From Lingula anatina (Eukaryota; Brachiopoda; Lingulata; Lingulida; Lingulidae): a DNA stretch of 64,000 nucleotides. Under the pieces are notes generated by a model. The model had not been told where the DNA came from and did no database searches. It saw only the letters and a program-made list of their open reading frames with translations. This document shows, one piece after another, positions 35,899 through 48,600 of this stretch; the stretch's first letter is position 1; each line of letters starts with the position of its first letter. The DNA is taken from NCBI RefSeq assembly GCF_001039355.2, contig NW_019775451.1, positions 209,682 through 273,681 on the forward strand, in the 5' to 3' direction. The position numbers were made by a program, and so were the translations under genes.

Positions 35899-37151
35899 AA
35901 CCGCTTTTGTGACTAAATTTTGAATTGAGTCAAATTGTGCGCTTGCAGAATCTCCCATTATATTTAGATAAAACTCTGCAATAAGGATGTTTTACCTCGT
36001 TGACATGCATGACAAACGTCAAAAAGGTTGTCACACCTTCAGTATCATTTGCTTATATTTATAAATGATCACATCGCAGGTGAAGATTGTTATAGAAAGT
36101 GATTTTCATTCCAGATACCATAACTATCATGATAAGTGATACAAAAATACAAACTAGCGGTGAAGATATCAATATTTAATACCATTTATTCACATTTATA
36201 ACATATACCCCCTCAAATCCGGCGTTTCACGGTGGTTCTCACAAAGGTAAAGAAATGTCCCTTTAATTGAAATGACACTACCAAATGTCACCAAATTTAC
36301 ACACCTCTGTTTTGTGGGATATTGTCCCATTCTTCCTAAAGAGCTTGGGGGAATTAGTCCAGATTATTAGGAGTTTGGTTCTCTTACACAAAAAACAATT
36401 TAATCTACCCAACCAATATGTAGCCCAGTATAGAATGGTACCTAGATGATACTGTAAATCAATCATCAACTTCTTTATTCGTCTGTAGCAGTACATTTGT
36501 GCATACGTTGCTTGGAATTAAAACTCCCGCATTCGTAACACGTGCATGGTCATGCATTATATTTAATCTAACGTACAGTGTATATTCATAAGTCATTAGT
36601 TAATTCAATCCTCATATGCAGCGAGGATTCAAAGTGGGGGAATCTTCATGGTGTTCAGTTTTGATCCCTCGAAGCTAAACCCAAATGTTCCTGTTGCTAT
36701 AGATGCTGCAGGGAAGAAGTCTGCAGCAGAAAATTAAGCAGTCCAGAGAACATTACATCCTCATACCAGCAATATTCAGATATATAAACAAAAAATGAAA
36801 GTTACACCTCCTTTTTTGCAATTTTCTACTGAAAGTACATGTTCAAGACCACAGCACATTAGTTACTTACAACAGAAGCAGACTTCTGGGTGGGGCTAAA
36901 AAATATGAAAAATATGTCCCACCTACCGCAATCACACAATGTTTTATCAGGATATTTCGTCTACGGGCTCATTTCCAATGGAACTACCGATCTGGCGTTG
37001 CATGAAAAATAGAAAAGCTGGTGATTATACATGTTCGTTGGGAAAAAAGAGTATGCGTGATAATTGGTTAATCCGATTGTATTCTGCGGAGTTGGACCGA
37101 GCTAAGTAGATCGGTGGTGTCCTTGGGGACGATGTCTAAATTCAACTGTGA
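35899..37151. other. Intergenic region G to CARNS fragment
   Basis: 3' flank of gene G, then AT-rich sequence containing one exon 4 relic at 36645-36737. The remainder shows nothing recognisable. Confidence 0.6.
36645..36737 (+). pseudogene. Relic of a folate-receptor-like exon 4 (3' part)
   Basis: Reads FMVFSFDPSKLNPNVPVAID then AAGKKSAAEN and a stop, with no frame break. The first half of exon 4 and exons 1-3 are not found nearby. FSFDP and NPNVPVA resemble I/J more than the A-H class, so it descends from a different lineage than its neighbours. The duplicate at 43823-43858 is shorter and broken. Confidence 0.75.
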
Positions 37152-38252
37152 CTACACAAATGTGGAGAGAAAATAATCTACAGGGAATTCTGCGCAATCG
37201 ACGCCATATTTCTTGCAAACATCCAACAACTTTCTCTTTGCATCGCTTACAGATTCCCCCTTTACACCTATTTGACAAAATATCTTCTCGTAGGCTGGAT
37301 CTGCCTCAGGTACAGTTTCCCTTTGATGGTATAATATTTCTCCACGGCTGTGAGCCTCGGCAAGGACCTCTGGCGTGGCAGTCCCCGACCGGGACAGTGC
37401 CTTGGCGTGGGCTGCTGATGTACATGTTACCCACATGAGCTGGCAACGAGGTTCCATGGGCTGGACGTTCGGCTGAATCCCACACACGATCAGGTAATTT
37501 AAGAAGAGAATGTCCGTTTCATAGACGATACGAAGGAAGTCCCTATTGGCCAATCCAGTCATGCGTCCGTTGATCTCAATAAGTTTAGGGCCCGTAGGAG
37601 TCATTTTTAACTCCACGTTAAATACTCCGTCGGTGAGTCCAACCGCCCTAACACATTGGAATGTTGCTGTCACAAGCTGTCTCTGTTTCTCTGGTGGCAA
37701 ACAGGAAGGCGTGCACGCTGCCATCGAAAGTAAATTTGGAACGCGTGTTGGACCACCGTCGGAGATCAATGCCGCCAATATCTTCCCTTGAAACATGATG
37801 ATATCGACGTTATGTTTCGATCCCAGCGCATATTCGGCCAAGTGCATGTCGTTCCCGTGCCGCGTCCCAAAAATTGTGTCGTCTGTGGTTTTAAGGATTT
37901 TCTGGATATTGTCATAGCGTGCCAAGCATTCTGCCTCATCTTTGACTAGAATAACTCCAGCACAGCCCGATCCGTACTCCAGTTTCAAAACGGCTGGGTA
38001 CTGGATGGTGTTCGACGATCCCACAACATCATCGGATCGGACGACTTCGTGTGTCTTGACTGCGAACAGTGATGGGTCGGGCGACAGAGAGATGTTTGCC
38101 GAAGATTCTTTCAGGGATTTTTGGGTGAGGCTTTTCTTCTTAACCTTCCTTGCAACATCGGGAGTAATTCCGATAAGGTGCAGTGATGTGCATACCAGTG
38201 ACATTAAAGGGATATGACCTTCTTCGACAGTCATACATCCGTCTATGGACAG
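37152..38252 (-). CDS. CARNS1: Carnosine synthase last exon, partial copy
   Basis: Open - strand frame of about 366 codons equal to the C-terminal part of the complete gene at 44243-45478, from LSIDGCMTVEEGH to PVDYFLSTFV and stop TAG. The ATP-grasp motifs YPAVLKLEYGSG, FNVELK and LIEINGRMTG are intact. Few amino acids differ (for example VDCAEF against VNCAEF, NRDFL against NREFL). It is cut at its 5' end by the N at 38255; upstream exons are absent. With no disabling changes, it is best read as the other haplotype, or as a recent duplicate not crossed by the assembly, rather than a decayed pseudogene. Confidence 0.8.
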   Translation of the reverse strand: MSIDGCMTVEEGHIPLMSLVCTSLHLIGITPDVARKVKKKSLTQKSLKESSANISLSPDPSLFAVKTHEVVRSDDVVGSSNTIQYPAVLKLEYGSGCAGVILVKDEAECLARYDNIQKILKTTDDTIFGTRHGNDMHLAEYALGSKHNVDIIMFQGKILAALISDGGPTRVPNLLSMAACTPSCLPPEKQRQLVTATFQCVRAVGLTDGVFNVELKMTPTGPKLIEINGRMTGLANRDFLRIVYETDILFLNYLIVCGIQPNVQPMEPRCQLMWVTCTSAAHAKALSRSGTATPEVLAEAHSRGEILYHQRETVPEADPAYEKIFCQIGVKGESVSDAKRKLLDVCKKYGVDCAEFPVDYFLSTFV

Positions 38253-38254
38253 GT

Positions 38255-38255
38255 N
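38255..38255. other. Assembly ambiguity (single N) at duplication junction
   Basis: Separates GGACAGGT (CARNS exon) from GGTGATAGCG, which repeats 31114 onward. Confidence 0.9.
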
Positions 38256-38349
38256 GGTGATAGCGACATAAATGACTGTATTTATCACAAGGAAGTTGAA
38301 AAATATCCTTTTTCAAACTATGAATTTCAAATTCTGAAGATTAACAAAG

Positions 38350-38550
38350 CCAGATCATGGACCAGAACCGGTACCCAGTTCAGGACCATAGCCCAGAAAA
38401 GAACCAGTACCAGAACCAGAGACCAGACCAGAACCCGTACCCATTTTGGTACCAGAGCCCAGAACAGAACCAGTTCGGGTACACAACCCGGATCAAAAGC
38501 CAGAGTCAAATCAGAAGCAGAGCTCGGACCAGAACCCAGCTGAGATCCAG
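38350..38550. repeat. 36-bp minisatellite array
   Basis: Shorter version of 31205-31450, lacking one to two units. Confidence 0.85.
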
Positions 38551-38689
38551 AACATAGCACTGCATCCTCCTTTACAGCCCCGACCCAACTGCTGTCCACG
38601 AATTTAGTCTCCAGGGAGAGAACGAATTCAAAACGATTAATTCACTGAACTGTTAGCATGTCTCTTTTCATTTTCACACAACTGCACTT

Positions 38690-38905
38690 AGAATAAATTG
38701 GAGCCATTTGACTCTCTAGTCAGAGTCCAGCACCCCTTGACCCTCATAGAGTTAATTTGACTCCTATATAAGTGTCAAATTACCCCACTACCAGAGTCTT
38801 TAGACTTTCTTATCAGAGTCAATCAACCCCTGGCTCTCATGTAGTCCTTTAATCAGAGTCAAATTACCAGGGGCCAGTGTCTGGCTGACTCCTTTCACCG
38901 ACTTT
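38690..38905. repeat. GACTC/GAGTC-rich block
   Basis: Repeated TTTGACTC, AGAGTC and GAGTCAA words in both orientations, also at 31612-31775 in the left copy; this copy has an extra AGAGTCAAATTACC segment. A block with similar words is at 53455-53585. Possibly a MITE-like element; ends not defined. Confidence 0.5.
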
Positions 38906-39219
38906 TTCGCTCGCAGGACAGTAAGCCTCGTTCCAGTACTTGTGATGGCAGTGAGCAGACGGCGTGGAGAACAATTTTCATCATCCTTTGTCAGTATAAA
39001 CATTACTATATTGGTCATAGTTGGTTTTATGCATGAACAAGTGGTTTTCTGTGTGTTTTTGCATGCAGAACTCGTGCACTTATTACTGACCCGGGCTTTC
39101 AGTTGCCCTCACCCTTTATGTGATATGATGGTATATAGGTCAGCAGGTTTTGTTTCCAGGTTGTAGGTTTGACCTATGTGTCACTGGGGAGGTATGCTAA
39201 CTCACTGGTATATTTGTGG

Positions 39220-39270
<51 letters not shown>

Positions 39271-39966
39271 AAGAAGCTTTGCCCAGGTAAATGTTCTTAA
39301 AATAATCTAATATCTTGTACCAGTTAACACACCAATAAATGCCAGAATTAATTACGCGACTTAGTTTAATGAACATATATAACTAATCATATTTCAGGTG
39401 GTTACTTTTTAATTTTAAAGAGGAAACATAATGGTTATGTTAGTAATGTTAGTCGAAAAAGGGCTGCAGGATACAGAAAATACGTATCTGCATAAGATGC
39501 AGAAAAATATAAAGGCAATTGTTTAACAATATGCATGACTTTGGTTTACTGTACTTTGATTTTAATGGGTAGGAAACAAAATAATATGAAATAATGTGTT
39601 CATTTCAACCTGTATTCTGTTTTGTGGTGATTTTTTCCAGACAATGCAGTCATATATCTTCATGGTTATGTACAAATACCGCCAATGAAATATGACTCGT
39701 CATTCTCAGTATGAGGCTTCTCAAGTATATTTAATTGTTTTGAAAATTATATTTTTCAAAACAGTCTTCTATCTAAAGACATACATCTGACGGCCTACTA
39801 TTACGTATTGTGCACCGTTGTTTAGATGGTAATATTGTCACCGGTATAAGTTCAATTTGATTGGCTCTGACAGCAATGATTCAAATACTACGTCAGACAA
39901 GTTAGAGTCAATATAGCAATGGAAAGAGGACTCCTCATCATTTTGTTCAACTCCACACGTATGATA

Positions 39967-41964
39967 ATGAAGACAATTCTGATCTTCAGTCTCGTTTTAC
40001 TGAGCATCCAAATCTTAGTTCGGGCTGGTGAACCGAAGACTGCAGATGACTATATGAACATGTGTATTACCTTGCCAATAGAAGGAGCCAGCAAGACAAC
40101 TGCATCACCCGAGCCAGATTTAGAGGTGCGAGATTGTATGTATATATATGTGTGTATGTATGTATGTATATTTATGAATGTTTTTGTGCGCATGTTGTGT
40201 GTGTGTGAGAGAGAAAGAGAAAGAGAGAGAGAATGAATGAAAAAAATAGTCAAAACGCATAAATGGTTTGTGTGACTAAAAGAGAGGAAGAGAGAGAGAG
40301 GTTTTGCTGACATTTGTTTCGTTGAATACATCATGTGTATGGTGTGTAATTGTGACAATTATGGCACATGTAGATCTATAAATATAAGATAGTCAAGTAT
40401 TGTTAAGATTGACACAAGCTTGACAATAGTAGAAAAGTATTTCTTGTAGCCATGCCATACCTGTTGCTAAGGTGAACATTGTTAAATTCCTAGAATAGCT
40501 TTTAACTTCTTTGTTACGTGTCTTCGATTCTCTGGAGAACATTAAATTGTTTTAATTGAATTTCTTAGCCTTATATCGCTCTCCTTCAGACTGGCTTAAC
40601 TGTTAGAAGACCATCTAATATTGAATTTTTATTTGTCTGTGAGATTTAATTTCATAGAGACACAGTATATGAGTTGTAAGCAGTCAATCAGTCAATGGAT
40701 AATATTTGCCCATAACGACAGGACCTTAGTCACCACTTTAGCAGTAAACTAGATAAACTCCTACAATGCACTGTCAATGTAAAGCTGCTGTCATTAAATG
40801 CAGCAATATTTTATGTCATTCCCCCCAAAAATATTTAAACACCAATATATATGATTAGAACGAGCAACATTTTGGCCTACCTGTTATCTCTTGTGCATTG
40901 AAGGTCTGGAACCTTAAAGTGAAAAAAAATTACATGACTGATTAAAATGAACAGCCACGTTTGCCAATTTTAGTGAAAAGACTAACAGTTGAAAAAAGCA
41001 GGTCATATTTTATGTTTTTTTTTAAATAATTGATCAGAGACTAATGCAGCTATGCTGGTACAGTGAACTGTTTTATAACACCAGTTCCAGACATTGGTAA
41101 TTATCCTTTGTTCAGACATAGACAAAAATGAAAGAAACCTCTATAAATAACTTACATGTTGTTATTCAAGGATAATTAAAACAGGGACGCCAGACACCCC
41201 TGTTTTCACGCAAGATCCACAAAATAGAGAGCGAAAAATGTAAAAAAAAAAAAAGGAATGAACTTTTTGCTTACAGTTACGATAAACTGATGAGATAGTA
41301 TTCATTTTATTGCGGGTTATTTTAATCACGTTCTATGTTACAAAGTGTATGATTTAAAGCACCTGTTAAACTCTCCTTTATGTTGAACAATGATGTAGGA
41401 AAATAATAAATCGCACGTTTCTCCTGTTTTTGATATCTCGATAGAATTTAACAATGTGCCTTAACTTAAATGTACAATTGTTCAAACCTATCATAACATA
41501 AGAAGCCACAGTTTCTGCTCAAAAGGAATAAGGTGGCGTATACTTCTTTATGACAAGCAAAATGTTGGACTGACTCGTATTACTGAAACGTAAAGTGTAA
41601 ATGACCTTGTCAAATCGCGTCGAATGCATGGCGTTTATTTCAACCTAAGTGTTGTTTTTTCTAGTGTCCAAGTTTCCGAGAAAGGTCCTGTTGCAACACG
41701 AACGCAACTGCAGATTTTCTGGAGAACCATGTGTGGGATTCAATGATAGATTACGTCCACTGTCCAGAAAAACCGCGTCTGTCACCGGAATGTGCGAGAC
41801 TAATGTACCAAGATATATGCTTCTATTCCTGTTCTCCCAACCTTGGTCCGTGGATTATCAAGGCAGTACGTACAAATTATATGTGGCCTTATGTCCCACA
41901 CGGGACGAAGAGGAATGATGACGTACAATTATCTGATGTCTGTTGGATCGTCTGTGTGTATCTG

Positions 41965-42007
<43 letters not shown>

Positions 42008-43188
42008 TGTGTTTGTTTGTATGCGTGGGGATGTAAAGAAGTGATAAGCTGCATTTAGCCGCGTTGTTAAATATAGTTTTTTGAAATAAAAAATACTGTG
42101 TATCTGACATGCGCTCCGAACCAAAAATAAATCGCGTTATTTTGTTTGCAGTTGCAAAGGGGAATATTGTGTACGTATTTTAAGGATGGGAAAACATATA
42201 TCATGTATTAAGTGAAAATTAAGTGGAAAAGTCATGAGCAAGATCACTGAAGCCATCTCTCTCTCTCTCCCTCTACAGTCATATATACAAGCATAACCAA
42301 GAAATCTGTTAACGTGTCTTCAGCCTAATTTAGAGTGAAACCATGATGCTAAGTCATTTTTCCAAATGCACCCATATTTCATGGGAATTTTCGAAAATTA
42401 AAATGTTGCGTCTCTTTTTTCCTTGGAAGGAAAAAAAGAAACGCAACATTTTAATGTATATATGAAGAGAAGTTATGAGCAAGCTACCTGAAATATCTTT
42501 CTCTCTCTCCCAATCTTAACCATTTCATTACAGTATGAATATCCGGATTTCGACCACCTTGATCAGGTACCGCTTTGTGCCAGCCTGTGTGAAGAATGGT
42601 GGGATGCCTGCAAAGAGGAATACACTTGTCATAGGAACTGGATCACTGACATGGACTGGGGCGGTGAGTGATGCCATTTGATTCACCCTAAACTCCTAAA
42701 ATAAGTCACATAGGAAAAATGTCGAATTTTGTTTAATTTATATAGATGTGCCTTTTAAACGACGTAGGCCTGTATGGACACAGATGGCGCCATTGTAAAT
42801 AATGAATATCTCCCGACAACGTATATTCTTCTACATTTTAATGAAATAATAAAGTGGCGTTTGCTACAAAAACAGCGATCCCAAAACACCAGTTGTCTAT
42901 AGTGAGGCACTGACCATCAGGTAGACACAAGCACCAGAAACATTATCATGCTAAAATTAAATTGTGTTTTTTTCCCTAGAAATTAACAGCTGCAAAGAGG
43001 GCTCGGTGTGTAAAAAGTACAAAGAATTTTACAGCTCCGCCGCCGACTTTTGCACCGCCATATGGCACGATGCCTACAAGGTGGTCCCAGACTCCGAACC
43101 CTGCATGGTGTTCACATTCGATCCCTCCAAACCAAACCCAAATACAGCTGTGGCTCAAGCTGCTGCCGAAGAAAAGGCTGCCGCATAA
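39967..43188 (+). CDS. Folate-receptor-like secreted protein, gene H
   Basis: Exons 39967-40125, 41665-41865, 42534-42663 and 42980-43188; 232 aa, all GT-AG and in phase. Signal peptide MKTILIFSLVLLSIQILVRA. Exon 2 shares SPECARLM with gene G but has FYSCSPNLGPW. Exon 3 begins YEYPDFDHLDQVPLC and has EEWWDAC. Exon 4 has FCTAIWHDAYKVV and ends EEKAAA. Sixteen cysteines, no GPI tail. The exon 2 donor GTACGT is intact here, unlike G. Inverted CCAAT at 39860-39864 and TACGTCA at 39889-39895. Last secreted-type copy before the oppositely oriented CARNS gene. Confidence 0.88.
41967..42012 (+). repeat. (CT)n-(GT)n after exon 2 donor (H)
   Basis: Compound microsatellite; the donor-to-repeat distance (about 100 bp) is longer because of extra sequence at 41877-41930. 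Confidence 0.85.
42398..42454. repeat. Near-perfect hairpin in intron 2 of gene H
   Basis: TTAAAATGTTGCGTCTC... is followed after a 2-base loop by its reverse complement (arms about 27 bp, one substitution and one single-base indel). Gene D has only the left arm (18950-18980). Confidence 0.85.
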
Positions 43189-43304
43189 AACCGCTTTGTG
43201 ACTAAATTTTGAATTGAGTCGAATTGTGCGCTTGCAGAATCAATTATAATCAGATAAAACACTGCAAAATAGGATGTTTTTACTTCGTTGACATGCATGA
43301 TAAA

Positions 43305-43306
<2 letters not shown>

Positions 43307-43364
<58 letters not shown>
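43307..43364. repeat. (AT)n, about 29 units
   Basis: Perfect AT run present in the right 7.1-kb copy but not in the left one (36000-36015). Confidence 0.95.
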
Positions 43365-43366
<2 letters not shown>

Positions 43367-43822
43367 CACTGGTCAAAAAGGTTGTCCCACCTTCAGTATC
43401 ATGTGCTTTTATTCATAAAAGATCACACCGCAGGTGAAGATTGTTATAAAAAGCGATTTTCATTCCAGATTCCATAACTTTCGTGATTAGTGATACAGAA
43501 AATACAAAATGGCGGTGAAGATATCAATATTTAATACCAAGGGTTACGTAAGCGGGAGTATAATTCCAAGCAACGTATACGCACAAAGCAACGTATACGC
43601 ACCATATATGCACAAATGTACTGCTACAGTGCGAATAAAGAAGTTGATGATTGGTTTACAGTATCATCTAGGTGTCATTCTATACTGGACTCTATATTGA
43701 ATGGGTAAATTTAGAAGAATTGGCTACATATTGGAGGGGCCTGTTAAGAAGAACCCGGATGTTTACCGATTACGGCAGTACCATATGTGGCAGCGAGGAT
43801 TCAAAGTGGAAGATTCTTCATG

Positions 43823-43858
43823 GTGTTCAGTTTTGATCCCTCGAAGCTTAACCCATAA
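43823..43858 (+). pseudogene. Broken relic of exon 4
   Basis: TTCATGGTGTTCAGTTTTGA then CCCTCGAAGC matches 36645 onward, but the frame meets a stop after AACCCA and the rest of the exon is deleted. Confidence 0.65.
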
Positions 43859-44242
43859 TGGCAATATTCAGATATATAAACAAAAAATGAAAGTAACACC
43901 TCCTTTTTTTGCAATTTTCTACCGAAAGTACGTGTTCAAGTCTACGGCACATTAGTTACTTACAACAGAAGCAGAATTCTGGGTGGGCCTATAATACATG
44001 AAAAATACGTCCCACCTACCGCAACCACACACTGTTTTATCAGTGTATTTCATCTACGGGCTCATTCCCAATGAACCTATCGATCTGGTGTTGAATAAAA
44101 TAGTGAAAAACTGGTGATTATACAAGTTCATAAAAAAAAGAAAATGCGTTATAGTCTGTTAATTCGATTGCATTCGGTGGAGTTTGATCGATCTTAGTAG
44201 AAGGGTGGTGTCCTTGGGGATGATGTCTAAAATCAACTGTGA

Positions 44243-45629
44243 CTACACAAAGGTGGAGAGAAAATAATCTACAGGGAATTCGGCGCAATTGACGCCATAT
44301 TTCTTGCAAACATCCAACAACTTTCTCTTTGCATCGCTTACAGATTCCCCCTTTACACCTATTTGGCAAAATATCTTCTCGTAGGCTGGATCTGCCTCAG
44401 GTACAGTTTCCCTTTGATGGTATAATATTTCTCCACGGCTGTGAGCCTCGGCAAGGACCTCTGGCGTGGCAGTCCCCGACCGGGACAGTGCCTTGGCGTG
44501 GGCTGCTGATGTACATGTTACCCACATGAGCTGGCAACGAGGTTCCATGGGCTGGACGTTCGGCTGAATCCCACACACGATCAGGTAATTTAAGAAGAGA
44601 ATGTCTGTTTCATAGACGATACGAAGGAATTCCCTATTGGCCAATCCAGTCATGCGTCCATTTATCTCAATAAGTTTAGGGCCCGTAGGAGTCATTTTTA
44701 ACTCCACGTTAAATACGCCGTCGGTGAGTCCAACCGCCCTAACACATTGGAATGTTGCTGTCACAAGCTGTCTCTGTTTCTCAGGTGGTAAACAGGAAGG
44801 CGTGCACGCTGCCATCGAAAGTAAATTTGGAACGCGTGTTGGACCACCGTCGGAGATCAATGCCGCTAATATCTTCCCTTGAAACATGATGATATCGACG
44901 TTATGTTTCGATCCCAGCGCATATTCGGCCAAGTGCATGTCGTTCCCGTGCCGCGTCCCAAAAATTGTGTCGTCTGTGGTTTTAAGGATTTTCTGGATGT
45001 TGTCATAGCGTGCCAAGCATTCTGCCTCATCTTTGACTAGAATAACTCCAGCACAGCCCGATCCGTACTCCAGTTTCAAAACGGCTGGGTAATGGATGGT
45101 GTTGGACGATCCCACAACATCATCGGGTCGGACGACTTCGTGCGTTTTGACTGCGAACAGTGATTGGTCGGGCGACAGAGAGATGTTTGCCGAAGATTCT
45201 TTCAGGGATTTTTGGGTGAGGCTTTTCTTCTTAACCTTCCTTGCAACATCGGGAGTAATTCCGATAAGGTGCAGTGATGTGCATACCAGTGACATTAAAG
45301 GGATATGACCTTCTTCGACAGTCATACATCCGTCTATGGACAGATTTTGCTTACGCAGTATTTGGATAATTTTGTCTGCATTGATGTCATCTTGGCTGTG
45401 ATCATTAATATCGCATTGAATAAACTTGTGAACGCTTTTAACCGCACTGTGATTTGGATCGGGATCAACTAAAATCATCTGCAAAACGAAACAAACTGAC
45501 AGATTTAAAGGTATGTAAACTTTAGCACATTTGTATGCTTTGTGAAGAGCTAGACGGGAATTGGACAGGACTGTTCAAAACAAATATACAATATCAGTAT
45601 CATAACTTATAACTTGATTTCGGTCTCGT

Positions 45630-45660
<31 letters not shown>

Positions 45661-48600
45661 GTATGTTCACAACATTATACAAAATGTTACAGAGATGGGT
45701 TTTCAGGAAATGTCACAAACGGCAGAAAAAATAAATTTTCAGATTTATGGGATGGAACAGATTGGCATTGTGTACAGTTACCTTCACACCGTATTCCTTA
45801 GCGGCTTCCCAAGCATGCTTTTTGCGCATCCCGACGCCACCTCCAATTAAAAGAATCCGTTTCCCTTGAAGAAGGAACCGCTGACTACGGTTGACCATGG
45901 TTGCCACTAGGGGGCGTAAACTCTTTCCAAGATTGCAGGAATGTTGAAAATCGTAGATCTGCGTGTTTGCGATGGTTTTTCCACTGTTATTAATGCTAAT
46001 AGCTACAGCATCGTAGTCTCCACCCTTTTGCTGGGTTAGGACAAAATTGACACCTAAACAGAAAACGGGCTGTGGTTAACAGAGATGCAATGGTGCAGGA
46101 ATATATAAACATTTTATCAGTCGTCGCTATACCTTTGCACGTTATATAGAATAAAAACGTAAATGTCGTTTTCACCATTAGCATATGCGTTTGATCCTTC
46201 TCTTGGTGCAAGTACTTTAAAACAGCTTTGTCGACAATTCACACATTTTATGGCGCCATTGATTCATAACTACTACTCTCATTCATAATAACGCTCTAAT
46301 ATCACAAAGTTTCGATTGTAGGCAGCATGAACACGTGTATTGGAATTAATGTTAAACCCTTTGTGTACCTATTACATTTGGTCTCGGTAATAATTTGCTT
46401 GGTTCATCCCAGTTCTGGCCTTCCTCGTGGCTCACCAAAGTTTCCATTATGGCCTCCGCCTTCCGCTTGATGACCTGGTGTATCTAAATGTTATATAAAG
46501 AATGTCTTAGAAATGGAAATTAAGTGGATCGCTTTACAATAATCGGTATCTAGCTATCCAATACACAAGGATCTTATTAAGTACCCTGTGCCCTTTTCAC
46601 AATCAGCTGTATATAAACAGACGTTACTTAACACTATGAGAGTTCATTAAATTAAAGTGTAGACAAGTACAATAAATGTAAACGGGATTCGCGTGTACAG
46701 CATGGCCAATTTACCAACTCTAGTTTAAAAAACAGGCAGCCAAATTGTGAAAGCGAGTAAAAGTCCTTGTGACTTATTGCATGTCAACCTCTACCGGTAA
46801 AGATTTATATCAAATCAGCGTATAGATCTTTAAGAAATAAATAAAGTTAATCGGAGTATTGAAGTTAGTATAGAAATAATTAAGAGGTTGTCAAAAACAA
46901 TATCTAGGAGAGTCAATCAAATTGAGATAACCAAGAAAGAGATCAAGTGGTAGTGAATACTGTGAAAGATAGACAAATATTCTTGGCCATTTACGGGTAC
47001 CTTTTCAATATCTAATCTGTTTTGTAACCCCCACTGAATTAGGAAGCTCTCCAGTGACACAGGCAAGGTATTGTTGCTATGGAGAGTGATGTCAGCGTCA
47101 CCTACACCGCAGACGATGTCTGACACAAGCTGATTTCCGTCAGGAGTGCAGCAGATGACAGCCCGAATAGCACAGCACAGTGGCTTAATCTTGATGCCAA
47201 CTAGAATAAATTGTATGTGCAGAAAACGGCAACATGTTATTAACCAAGTTCAAGAAATTTTAAACATATTTGTAAGATCGTTTTTGCCTGCTGATTTCAA
47301 GATTTAAAGAAAAATTACGTCTCGATTAAAATCTTTAAATGGAAATAGTTCTTTAAAAAATTTATCCGGGATTTCCACACCAAATTTAATTCTATACGAT
47401 CAAAAGGTATTTAAAATTGTAATAAAAAGAACATTAATGAAAAATAAACGATTTTTCATTCTTTAACTTCAAATAACCAACCTGCACGTTCTTCGTGGTC
47501 ACGAGAAGGAACAGGTAATGGGTTGAGGGTCCCACAGAATGCCTCCACAATGATGCTCTCACCCTCTACTAGGGCGATCAATGCCCGACAAACGACAGTG
47601 TAGACGTCCTGTACGTCATTGGTGGTGTGGTAGGACACTTTTAGTGATGTGTGCCTAGGTGGTTTGACCACAACCTACAAGAAGAAACAGACCCTGTAAA
47701 AAGAAATGCATCAGTATGGCAAAAAACATATAGCCGAGAATATTCTTTGTTTAGGAATTTCAGTTTGGCTTATTTTGTAATATCTCCTTTTCCCAATTGT
47801 CTCACAAAGAAAGACAGGCAGACAGACAGATATGTACCTTTTTAATTCCTTTCTTTGCCAAAGAACCAATGAACAGATCTAGCGTTTTTCTGATTGCCTC
47901 ATTTTCATCTTCTTTACTCCTAAGAGAGACAACATAAATATCGTGCTTTCCGGGGCTATAGGGAAGGGTCGGTTTGTATTGAAACACCAGCGTCTGTGGA
48001 TAGCCGACACCCGCGTCTGCCACGATGGTGCGCATGAGAAGACGGTCTTCTAATCGTCGCTCGGAACCTTCTGAAACTCCCTTTGGGCATTCCACGCACT
48101 TTTCTTCAATTTCCTGGATTTCAATATTGGGCTTAAAACTTCCAGACAAGCCACCGCCTGGAATTTTTTTTCATTAATATTATCTATATGACAATTGAAT
48201 GAATTACGGGTATGTCATAGAAATCGTGAAGAATGTTTTGATTTATTTATAAATACATTGATTGAGGAATTTTCTAGTCCATTCATGCGTATATAACTAT
48301 AGGTGCCAATTGGATAATGAAATGAAATAAAATTGAAACATCATGATATTACTGGTATATGTATTACCTGTATGTGTGCGGATGTTCATCCAGTAAGTGA
48401 TACGGCGAGGTGGGGTGAAGGTGTCCAAAAATGTCCTACCACAAGAGTCAAATGTGACAGCCGTGTATACTCGTAAGGTTTGCAGATCTCCTTCATTGGC
48501 GGATTCTTTCTGAAGCCATGTTAAAGAGGGTACCAGTAACATACCACCAGGACACTGCTTCCCACCCTCTAAACACAGGTTCAGACAGGTCAGAGGTTCT

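Larger units (their letters stand above)
31114..38252. repeat. Left copy of 7.1-kb direct duplication
   Basis: Matches 38256-45343 in order: minisatellite, GACTC-rich block, gene G versus H, exon 4 relic, and CARNS last exon. Copies differ by scattered substitutions and indels. The match ends inside the CARNS exon two bases before the N at 38255. Confidence 0.9.
43189..44242. other. Intergenic region H to CARNS
   Basis: Convergent 3' ends of gene H (+) and CARNS (-). Holds an (AT)n run at 43307-43364 and a short exon 4 relic at 43823-43858. Otherwise AT-rich with no gene recognised. Confidence 0.6.
38256..45343. repeat. Right copy of 7.1-kb direct duplication
   Basis: Counterpart of 31114-38252; continues without a break into the rest of the CARNS gene. 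Confidence 0.9.

Noticed and set aside
37152-38252. Partial CARNS exon as a processed pseudogene
   Set aside because: Flanking sequence matches the genomic flank of the complete gene, there is no poly-A tract, and truncation coincides with an assembly N.
38945-39166. 74-codon frame with a hydrophobic segment (MAVSRRRGEQFSSS)
   Set aside because: The left duplicate (31811 onward) is frameshifted near the start, and no homology or splice context was recognised.
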